Source: Streptomyces sp. DH12 (GTDB taxonomy: Bacteria > Actinomycetota > Actinomycetes > Streptomycetales > Streptomycetaceae). Taken from it: a stretch of DNA of 53,819 nucleotides. A program made the position numbers and the translations under genes. The notes beneath the pieces were generated by a model, which was given only the letters and a program-made list of their open reading frames with translations, searched no databases and had not been told where the DNA came from. The stretch is taken from positions 1 through 53,819 of the forward strand of contig NZ_JAHWGT010000045.1 of the NCBI RefSeq assembly GCF_020873895.1, given 5' to 3'. Positions 38,155 through 44,134 of this stretch are shown here, piece after piece (position 1 is the stretch's first letter; every line of letters begins with the position of its first letter).

Positions 38155-39234
38155 TCAGCGGCGAGCGGCGAGCCAGTCGGCGGCGAACGCGGCGAGCTTC
38201 GCGGAGTCGGCGGTGCAGTCGACGAGCTGACGGCCGTCGCCCCCGGCGAGGTGGCGCGCGCCCCCGACCGGCTCACCGTCCTCGTCGTGCTGCCACACCA
38301 TCCAGCCGGTGTGCAGGGCCGGGGGAAGCTCAACGGACGAGTGGCAGTCGGCCACCGTCAGCTGCGCCCCCTCGAAGAAGCCCCACCCGGCACTGGCCGG
38401 GTCCAACGGGATCATGTAGCTCGTGCCCATCCCGTCGGGGTACGCCGTGATGCCGCGCTTCGCGAGCTCGGCGAGCAGCACGTCCCCGGCCGTGGGCAGG
38501 GGGCTGGTCGCCCACTCGGCGATGGCCTCGACGCACTCGTCCAGCCGCGCGACCGGGCGCGTCATCAACTCTCGCTCCCGGCCGTTGCGGGCGACGTACA
38601 TCAGCTTCCACTCGTCACCGGGGCGGACGGGCGGCCGGGTGACCGTCCACTCGTCCTCGGCGGTGCAGATGGTCAGCAGGAGGTGCGGTCCGCGCGGCAT
38701 ACCGGAGTCGTCCACGTCGGTGCCGTTGCCGATGGCCAGCCACGTGTCCCCGGCGCACTCGTCCAACTGCGCGGTGATGCCCCACTCGGCGAGGGCCGCA
38801 CGGGCGAGCTGCTCGGCGCGCGCCCCGGGCCCCCCTTCCGGCGCGCTGCCGCCGGACCGGCGGACCCGCCGCACGATGGCCTGCACGAGGGCGGCGGTGT
38901 CCTCCTCGTACGACAGGCCCGCGCCGGGGGAGACGTAGATGTCGTCGACACCGTGACGTCCTCCGTCCCCCTGCTCCCACTGCGCCGTCCAGCCGCCGTG
39001 GGCTCGGACGGGGTGGCGGGTGCTGACGTCGGGGTACGCCGTCTCGGGGGCGGCGGCGGTTCCGGCGAAGACGATCGACGTGCCGTCGGCCAGCGGGATG
39101 CTGACGTAGTACCCGCCCTGGTCGCCGCCGGGCAGGCAGCGCACGCCTGCCGCGCGCAGTCGGGCGAGCGGCGCCTCGACCACCGGGGCCTCGGCGTCGA
39201 CACGGGTGCGCGGGGTCGCTTCAAAAGCGGCCAT
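38155..39234 (-). CDS. Hypothetical protein with two similar halves
   Basis: A 359-residue protein, ATG at 39234 (AGGAGGAACCCATG). Two sections have a similar plan: LARLRAAGVRCLPGGDQGGY, YYVSIPLADGTSIVFAG and later LLAELAKRGITAYPDGMGTS, YMIPLDP..FFEGAQLTVAD; between them LARAALAEWGITAQLDECAG. The repeats suggest three copies of a small alpha/beta domain. It ends FAADWLAARR. No catalytic motif. Function unknown. Confidence 0.7.
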   Translation of the reverse strand: MAAFEATPRTRVDAEAPVVEAPLARLRAAGVRCLPGGDQGGYYVSIPLADGTSIVFAGTAAAPETAYPDVSTRHPVRAHGGWTAQWEQGDGGRHGVDDIYVSPGAGLSYEEDTAALVQAIVRRVRRSGGSAPEGGPGARAEQLARAALAEWGITAQLDECAGDTWLAIGNGTDVDDSGMPRGPHLLLTICTAEDEWTVTRPPVRPGDEWKLMYVARNGRERELMTRPVARLDECVEAIAEWATSPLPTAGDVLLAELAKRGITAYPDGMGTSYMIPLDPASAGWGFFEGAQLTVADCHSSVELPPALHTGWMVWQHDEDGEPVGGARHLAGGDGRQLVDCTADSAKLAAFAADWLAARR

Positions 39235-39239
39235 GGGTT

Positions 39240-39320
39240 CCTCCTGGGGTTGAGGTAGTTCGGTGTGGTGCTCGGCCCCAGCCGGGGGAGCGGGATTCCC
39301 GCCCCGCTCCCCCGGCCGGC
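39240..39320 (-). promoter_or_regulatory. Third-type leader hairpin, copy 2
   Basis: GGGGGAGCGGG and CCCGCTCCCCC arms, then GAGCACCACACCGAACTACC and AGGAGG upstream of the ATG at 39234. No -10 box recognised; it sits directly after the stop at 39330. Confidence 0.6.
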
Positions 39321-39329
39321 GGCGGCCGG

Positions 39330-39539
39330 TCAGCCGCCGGTCCGGTCGGCCCGGGCGTAGTTGTGGAAGTCGTCGCTGACCGCGAACTCGGTCGCCTCGG
39401 TGACGGGCGCGCACACCCAGGTGCCCACCGGGCCGGGCGTCCCCTGCTGGCCGCTGAGCCACCGGTGGATGTCGGGCTGGAGGTGGACGAGTGTGAGCCC
39501 GGGGCGGTGCGGCAGGCACCACCCCGGGTGGGGCCAGGA
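39330..39539 (-). CDS. Small hypothetical protein, start uncertain
   Basis: The frame ending at 39330 reads like real protein (LTLVHLQPDIHRWLSGQQGT; VGTWVCAPVTEATEFAVSDD; FHNYARADRTGG) and begins right at the end of 39541-40032, so translation is probably coupled. I cannot identify an acceptable start codon: no ATG, GTG or TTG lies in frame near the junction. A frameshift at the 3' end of the upstream gene or a non-canonical start are both possible. Confidence 0.4.
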   Translation of the reverse strand, partial: SWPHPGWCLPHRPGLTLVHLQPDIHRWLSGQQGTPGPVGTWVCAPVTEATEFAVSDDFHNYARADRTGG

Positions 39540-39540
39540 A

Positions 39541-40032
39541 TCAGACGTAGTGGAGCGCGGCCTGTTGCGTCGCGCACCGGTCGTCGTACGTTTGGGCCGC
39601 CTCGGTCGCGGCGGGCGATTCGGCTTCGAAGGTGCAGGTGCCGCAGTCGCCGCTGGCGAGCCTGAGGCCGTGGGTGCACTGAACCTTGCCGGTGCCCTCA
39701 CACGGGGAGCATTCGGTCTCGTCGCAGCTGGCGGGCAGGACGCGGGCGCCACGCCCCAGGCAGGTGGGGCAGCGGTAGCCCTCGCTCGCGCGGTCAGCGA
39801 TCAGGGCCTTCTTCAGCCCTGCGGGGATCGGGGCGTAGGTGGCAACCAGTTCGATCACGGTGGCCACCTCGGAGATGTCGTAGCGGTCAGCGCCCGCGAA
39901 GAGGACATCGCGCACGGTGTCGCCTTCCCGGTCGGTGACGATGGCGTAGTACGTACCGAGCCGGTCCCATCCGATCAGGACGGTGCGGCCCGGGGGCGCG
40001 TCCTCATGAGGTGTCAGGGTGTGGCAGGACAC
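39541..40032 (-). CDS. DnaJ-type zinc-finger protein
   Basis: A 163-residue protein starting at GTG 40032 (AAAGGAGGCACCTTCGTG). The N-terminal half includes RTVLIGWDRLGTYYAIVTDR and YDISEVATVIELVATYAPIP. The second half has CPTCLGRG, then CSPCEGTGKVQC and CGTC, the repeated CxxCxGxG pattern of the DnaJ central domain. There is no J-domain. A small zinc-binding protein related to the ribbons at 899 and 1725. First gene of its operon. Confidence 0.75.
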   Translation of the reverse strand: MSCHTLTPHEDAPPGRTVLIGWDRLGTYYAIVTDREGDTVRDVLFAGADRYDISEVATVIELVATYAPIPAGLKKALIADRASEGYRCPTCLGRGARVLPASCDETECSPCEGTGKVQCTHGLRLASGDCGTCTFEAESPAATEAAQTYDDRCATQQAALHYV

Positions 40033-40044
40033 GAAGGTGCCTCC

Positions 40045-40135
40045 TTTGCCGGTGATGTGCGTGTGCGGAGCGGATCGGGAAGCCATCCCGTTCCGACAAG
40101 AAGAACTTTACCACTTTGAAAGCGTGTCGTCGATG
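40045..40135 (-). promoter_or_regulatory. Promoter and hairpin leader for 39541-40032 operon
   Basis: -10 TAAAGT (40105-40110); -35 weak (TCGACG, about 40128-40133). Hairpin ends at 40097: CGGGA/TCCCG inner, loop TGGCT, with outer CGGA/TCCG. CACACGCACATC follows. Confidence 0.78.
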
Positions 40136-40202
40136 CGGTGCTCGTCCCGCCCATTCGCCGGGTCTCGGGCGGTGAGTTTGCTTCGCTGGCAGTGAGGCGT
40201 CG

Positions 40203-40820
40203 TCACTTCCGGCTTGCCCTGTGGGTGGTGAGCCAGGCCGTGATGACGGCCGCTCCCACTCCGATCGCGCGATGTAGAGCCTGATCAATTTCCATGAGCG
40301 CGGTGCCCGGCCCGGAGTCGTCCTGGACGGGCTTGGGGTACTCGGTGCCCTCCCCGCCGGCCTTCCGGACGACGGTGGCGTGCTTGATGTATCCGGTCTT
40401 GCCCGCCTTGTCAGCAATCCAGAGGAGCGGGTCGCGCCGGTCGATGATGCCGTGGGTGATCGCGTTGATCGCGGCACCCGTCAGGAGAGCGCTGAGGGGG
40501 ACGCGGTAGCCCATGGCGCGGGTGACGGCGACGGTGGAGGCGAGTTGTACAGCGCTGTAACTGGCAACGTGGCGGGCCGCCGAGCGACGGCCGTAGGCGC
40601 TGGCGGTGCAGGTGCGGCCCCCCTTGCCGGTCCTCCAGGGATTCTCCTCGACCGGGGAGCCGTCGTTGCGGTAGACCAGGTGGGAGCCGTGCATCCCCTT
40701 GGTCGTCGCGTCGTGCGAATTCTGCACGACCTGGTCCCCCAGAGGATGGACCGCGTCGAAGACGGCGGTCAGGGCGGCGGCCAGGGCGAGGCCTTCGATG
40801 GCGCGGGTGCGCTCGGTCAT
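40203..40820 (-). CDS. DUF3307-like membrane protein
   Basis: A 205-residue protein starting at ATG 40820 (TTGAGGAGCACACTCAGCATG). EGLALAAALTAVFDAVHPLG, then DQVVQNSHDATTKG, RHVASYSAVQLASTVAVTRA, LSALLTGAAINAITHGIID, and a C-terminal hydrophobic AIGVGAAVITAWLTTH. The order of HPLGDQVVQ, K, RHV and the late H..D resembles DUF3307 integral membrane proteins of unknown function (name from memory). Downstream of the lipoprotein gene, in the same direction after 169 bases. Confidence 0.65.
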   Translation of the reverse strand: MTERTRAIEGLALAAALTAVFDAVHPLGDQVVQNSHDATTKGMHGSHLVYRNDGSPVEENPWRTGKGGRTCTASAYGRRSAARHVASYSAVQLASTVAVTRAMGYRVPLSALLTGAAINAITHGIIDRRDPLLWIADKAGKTGYIKHATVVRKAGGEGTEYPKPVQDDSGPGTALMEIDQALHRAIGVGAAVITAWLTTHRASRK

Positions 40821-40989
40821 GCTGAGTGTGCTCCTCAACTCGGATTCGGGGTGCGAGGGGTGTGCGGGGCGGCCGGCCTCTTGGTGGCTGCTGCGGGCGC
40901 CCGGAGGTGCGGCGAGCTCTGTCGGCTGCACGGTTTGCGAGGCTCGCCGGGCAGGGGTGGCGCCCCCTGCCCGGCGCTGTCCCGCGGCC

Positions 40990-41523
40990 TCAGACCGTGT
41001 CGCCCTTCTTCGTACGGTTGTAGAGATCGGCGGTGACGCGCTTCCAGGCGGTGCGCCCGTCCTCGGCCTTGATGTGGAGTTCGTAGCGGCCGGGGTGCCG
41101 CTTGGGCACCTGGCGCTCTCCGACCTTGGTGCAGTCGCGACGCTGCTGCGGGCGGGGGCTCTGGGGCTTCGCGCTCGGCCGGGTAGCGGTGCCGTTCCCG
41201 CCGGACTTCTTGTCGGGCCTGGAGTCGGTGCCCCCGCCGAAGAGGCCTCCGATGAGGCCACCGCCGTCACCGCCGTCGCTCTTCCCGCTCTTCTTGCCTC
41301 CGCCACCCTTGCCGGTAACGAGGCTGGAGCGGGCGACCCGCGTGGTAACGGCACGACAGTTGTAGATGCCTTCGGTCACCATCTCGGTCCGGGCAGCCTT
41401 GCTGCGCTTGTCGATGACCTTGCCGTGCTCGACCGGCCCGGTGGCGGTGCAGGAGACGATGAGTGCGGCGGTGCCAACGGTGACGACGGCCGCGGTGAGG
41501 CGGTGCAGGGATATGGGGTTCAT
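40990..41523 (-). CDS. Putative lipoprotein
   Basis: A 177-residue protein, ATG at 41523. N-terminal signal with basic residue and hydrophobic core (LTAAVVTVGTAALIVSC) and a lipobox IVSC at residue 25, so a lipid-anchored extracellular protein is likely. A Gly/Lys-rich linker (GKGGGGKKSGKSDGGDGGG) and a basic Pro-rich part follow. The end GRYELHIKAEDGRTAWKRVT looks like a small beta domain. Possibly surface exclusion or mating contact, by position near the transfer genes only. No cytoplasmic motif. Confidence 0.78.
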   Translation of the reverse strand: MNPISLHRLTAAVVTVGTAALIVSCTATGPVEHGKVIDKRSKAARTEMVTEGIYNCRAVTTRVARSSLVTGKGGGGKKSGKSDGGDGGGLIGGLFGGGTDSRPDKKSGGNGTATRPSAKPQSPRPQQRRDCTKVGERQVPKRHPGRYELHIKAEDGRTAWKRVTADLYNRTKKGDTV

Positions 41524-41529
41524 GAACTT

Positions 41530-41590
41530 CCTTCCGGATCGGTGTACGTGTGGCGCCGGATCGGGGGGCCACCCCGATCCGGCTGATGGG
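41530..41590 (-). promoter_or_regulatory. Perfect leader hairpin between two genes, no promoter
   Basis: GCCGGATCGGGG pairs perfectly with CCCCGATCCGGC (41555-41583) around TGGCC, then CACACGTACACCGATC. The upstream gene's stop is at 41602 and there is no -10 box, so conservation here cannot be due to promoter function. Confidence 0.85.
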
Positions 41591-41601
41591 CGTCTGCGCG
41601 G

Positions 41602-41988
41602 TCAGCGGTCGACAACGTCCAACCGGATGTCCCGGTGGAGGACGGTGACCACGAGGCTGCGGCCCTGGTCGAGCTCGTGGGCAAGGTCGAGGGCCACCGA
41701 TGCGGCCCGGTGGCGTCCGCCGGCGCAGCCCACGGCGACAGTCACGGGGTGTTCGCCCGACGGGCCGTTGAGGTAGGCCTCGACCATGTCGGCGGCCGCC
41801 TCGGTCAACTCCGGGATTCCGTCGGTGCTCCGCACCGCCGTACGTACGGCTTCGTCGTTGGCCGTGAGGTGCCGGAGCGAGGGGTCGACGTGGGGGTCTC
41901 GAAAGTGAGTGCGCAGATCCAGGACGATGTTCGCCTCGGGGGCGGGGCCGTGGAGGTAGCCGAACGAGATGATGCGGACGTCGTGCAC
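41602..41988 (-). CDS. RapZ C-terminal-domain-like protein
   Basis: A 128-residue protein starting at GTG 41988 (AGAGGAAGCGTG). SFGYLHGPAPEANIVLDLRT, HFRDPHVDPSLRHLTANDEA and VAVGCAGGRHRAASVALDLA match the C-terminal domain of RapZ, the RNase adaptor that binds the GlmZ small RNA in enterobacteria; the N-terminal kinase-like P-loop domain is missing. Stand-alone copies are common on actinobacterial plasmids. An RNA-binding role is possible and would fit the abundance of structured leaders, but is unproven. Confidence 0.85.
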   Translation of the reverse strand: MHDVRIISFGYLHGPAPEANIVLDLRTHFRDPHVDPSLRHLTANDEAVRTAVRSTDGIPELTEAAADMVEAYLNGPSGEHPVTVAVGCAGGRHRAASVALDLAHELDQGRSLVVTVLHRDIRLDVVDR

Positions 41989-42167
41989 GCTTCCTCTTTC
42001 GTGAGGCGCCGCAGTACGGCGCGCTGGGTCGCTTCTTGGTCGGTCGGGGCGGCTTAAGGGCTGGCCTGGACGGCGCGGCATGCGGCGAGTCCTCGACGAG
42101 GTGACACCTCGCAAGGTCTAGCAGTCCGCGCCGCCGGAAGGTGCGGAAACTTCCTCGCCCAAAGGCG

Positions 42168-42548
42168 TCAGCGCGGGACGGTCCCCTCGGCGGCCGTAGC
42201 CACGTTGTCGAGCGTGTCGAGGGTCGAGTCGGCAGCCGCGCCGAGCTGCGCAGCGAGCGCGGTGCAGCCCAGCTCCCGGGCCCGCCCCGTGAGGGCCGTC
42301 AGGTAGTGCCAGGTGTCGTTCAGCTCGTCGTGCAGGTCGATCAGGCCGGGCTGGAAGGCGTACGAGTCGCTGAGGGTGGCGGCTCCCTCAGCGTGGCCCT
42401 CGGCGCGTTCCGCGAGTGCGTCGAAGCAGTTCTTCGCCAGGACCTCGCGGACCTCGTCGGGGGACTCGTAGGCCCAGCTCTTTCCCATGAGGGCCATGAA
42501 GAACCTGGACATGAGATTCGGCTTGGAGGTCTTCTGCTGGGTGGTCAC
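42168..42548 (-). CDS. Small helical hypothetical protein
   Basis: A 126-residue protein starting at GTG 42548 (AAAAGGACGACTGTGTG). Helical: MSRFFMALMGKSWAYESPDE, REVLAKNCFDALAERAEGHA, LIDLHDELNDTWHYLTALTG, LGAAADSTLDTLDNVATAAE. Rightmost member of the leader-element set, adjacent to the transfer block. Function unknown. Confidence 0.7.
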   Translation of the reverse strand: MTTQQKTSKPNLMSRFFMALMGKSWAYESPDEVREVLAKNCFDALAERAEGHAEGAATLSDSYAFQPGLIDLHDELNDTWHYLTALTGRARELGCTALAAQLGAAADSTLDTLDNVATAAEGTVPR

Positions 42549-42554
42549 AGTCGT

Positions 42555-42650
42555 CCTTTTCGGTGGGGGTGCACGTGTCGTGCCACACCCGGAAGCCATC
42601 CCGGTGCGACAAGAAGAACTATACCACACTGAACGCTCAGGCGGGGCGCC
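42555..42650 (-). promoter_or_regulatory. Promoter and hairpin leader for 42168-42548
   Basis: -10 TATAGT (42618-42623); -35 region GC-rich and unconvincing. Hairpin 42582-42610: GTCGCACCGGGA pairs with TCCGGGTGTGGC apart from one G-G mismatch, loop TGGCT. Sequence of both arms changed relative to other copies. Box CACGTGCACC. Confidence 0.82.
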
Positions 42651-42671
42651 GTAGTGCGCCCCGCCCGCGCG

Positions 42672-43430
42672 TCATTCGGCGGCCTCGTCGCCGCTGCCGT
42701 CACCGCCCTTGCGGTTGTCTCGGGCGAAGCGGCGGGCACCGGCGTTGTCTGCCGCCTGGATGGCAACGCGGCCGGTGCGCATGCCCTCGCGCCCGAAGTC
42801 GGCGACCTTGCCCACGGCTCCGGCGGTCGAGCTCACGGCTGCCCCAGCGGCACCGGCTGTCTGGCCAACGGCCTGGGCGACGGCGGTAACCGCGTGGAGC
42901 CCGGCGACCAGGGCGCCGCCGCCTCGCGCCGGTGCCGCCCTGCCCGTGCGCGCGGCTCGGGCGGCGGCGGCCCGGGCGGCGTGCTCGCTCGCGGCCGGTC
43001 CGGCACTGCCGACAGGCGCTGCCTTGCCGGCCTGGGCCCGCTTGCCCTCCAGGATTTGGCCCCCCGCGAGCCTGAAGGCGAACGGACGGCCGGGCTCGTA
43101 CCGGGTCGCGATCGTCCTCACCACCGCGGGCGTCACGACGGGAGTCAGCAGCGCCATGCTGAACATGCACTTCGGATCGCTCCTTCTGGGGCGCCTGCCC
43201 TGCGGGGGATGGGGCTCACCGCAGGTGGCGTGAACCTCGTTGCCGGAGACCAGCAGGGTCAGAGTGCGGGGCACGCTGCCCGCGCTGCGGCCGGGGCAGC
43301 GCAAGACCGCGCCGTTCAGGGTGAGGCGCCCTTTCACGGTCACGCTGGCGGAACCGCCGGGGGCAGCGCTCTTCCTGGCTCCCGGCGCGGCGGGCTTGGT
43401 GGCGGTCGTCTTCTTCACGGGCTTTGCCAT
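42672..43430 (-). CDS. Transfer-block protein of unknown function
   Basis: A 252-residue protein starting at ATG 43430 (AGGAGAACTCATG), eight bases after the stop of 43439-43918, so clearly in one operon. Basic N-terminus (KPVKKTTATKPAAPGARK), two cysteines around VPRTLTLLVSGNEVHATCGE, a hydrophobic segment MALLTPVVTPAVVRTIATRY, and a long Ala-rich C-terminal helix. It could be a plasmid spread or mating-associated membrane protein; no known family was recognised. Confidence 0.7.
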   Translation of the reverse strand: MAKPVKKTTATKPAAPGARKSAAPGGSASVTVKGRLTLNGAVLRCPGRSAGSVPRTLTLLVSGNEVHATCGEPHPPQGRRPRRSDPKCMFSMALLTPVVTPAVVRTIATRYEPGRPFAFRLAGGQILEGKRAQAGKAAPVGSAGPAASEHAARAAAARAARTGRAAPARGGGALVAGLHAVTAVAQAVGQTAGAAGAAVSSTAGAVGKVADFGREGMRTGRVAIQAADNAGARRFARDNRKGGDGSGDEAAE

Positions 43431-43438
43431 GAGTTCTC

Positions 43439-43918
43439 CTACTTCTTGACGGTGGCGGTTGCGCGGGCGGTGGCCCGGCCGAAGAGGTCCCGGCTGGTGG
43501 CGGTGGCCGTGGCGGTGGCGGTCGCTCCGCCTCGGCGGCCGCGCCAGGAGGCTGCGACGGCGACGACGGCGGAAAGGGCGAGCAGGGAGAGGAAGAGGTT
43601 CCACAGCGCGGCGGCGAGGGCGGCGAGGGACTCGACTGCCAGGGACAGGCCCCAGAAGGCGAGGGTGGCGCTGCCTGCGGCCACGGGCATGAGCAGCGCC
43701 GTGGAGCGCACCCACACTGGCAGCGGCTGAGCGGCGGGCGTGGGGGCGGTGGGCGCCTGGTCGGCCGGCTGCATGAGGTAGCCGGTGATGACGTCGCCCT
43801 GGGGGGTGACGATGCGCGCGACCGGGGCGGCCGGGGCGGTCTGGACGGTGGGGGCGTAGGCGAGGGGCTGGGGAAGGTGAACGGTGGCGGTGGTGGGTGT
43901 GCGGATGGGCTGTTCCAT
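43439..43918 (-). CDS. Putative Spd-like membrane protein
   Basis: A 159-residue protein starting at ATG 43918. Pro/Ala-rich N-terminus, then two or three transmembrane stretches (LLMPVAAGSATLAFWGLSLA, LWNLFLSLLALSAVVAVAAS, residues ~70-128) and a Gly/Ala/Thr-rich basic tail (GGATATATATATSRDLFGRA). Position between TraB-like and 42672-43430 suggests an intramycelial spread (Spd) role as known for Streptomyces plasmids; inference from context. Confidence 0.7.
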   Translation of the reverse strand: MEQPIRTPTTATVHLPQPLAYAPTVQTAPAAPVARIVTPQGDVITGYLMQPADQAPTAPTPAAQPLPVWVRSTALLMPVAAGSATLAFWGLSLAVESLAALAAALWNLFLSLLALSAVVAVAASWRGRRGGATATATATATSRDLFGRATARATATVKK

Positions 43919-43967
43919 GATCGAGAAGGCTCCTGCCTGAGTGCCGGGTATCTGATGGTTTGCGAGG

Positions 43968-44134
43968 TGCGACGGAGCTGCGACGGGCCGCGTTGTGCCT
44001 CGTCAGGGCCCTCGACGGCCCGGGATGGGGAGTGGCGGGGGCGCGACGGCGACGCGCCCCCGGGGGGCCGCGTCGCGGGGCCGTCGCGCCGCTGACCTGC
44101 GGCGACGCGGCCCGTCGGGGCCGCGTCGCGGGGG
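43968..44134. repeat. Clustered CGACGG repeats after traB-like gene
   Basis: CGACGG occurs at 43970, 43981, 44013 and 44044 and its complement at 44081 and 44112; GGCCGCGTCGCGGGG occurs twice (about 44067 and 44118). No gene lies here. Streptomyces TraB proteins recognise short repeated clt motifs near traB, so this is a candidate clt region; hairpins here may also end traB transcription. Confidence 0.5.

Noticed and set aside
37180-39258. 692-codon plus-strand open frame
   Set aside because: Antisense to several supported minus-strand genes with leaders; no domain-like sequence.
42168-42548. Toxin-antitoxin pair at 42168-42548 and neighbours
   Set aside because: Size fits, but no toxin or antitoxin motif and the neighbouring gene is the RapZ-like protein with its own unit.
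2544-42650. CRISPR array
   Set aside because: The repeats are promoter and leader elements at gene starts, with kilobase and irregular spacing, not repeat-spacer units.
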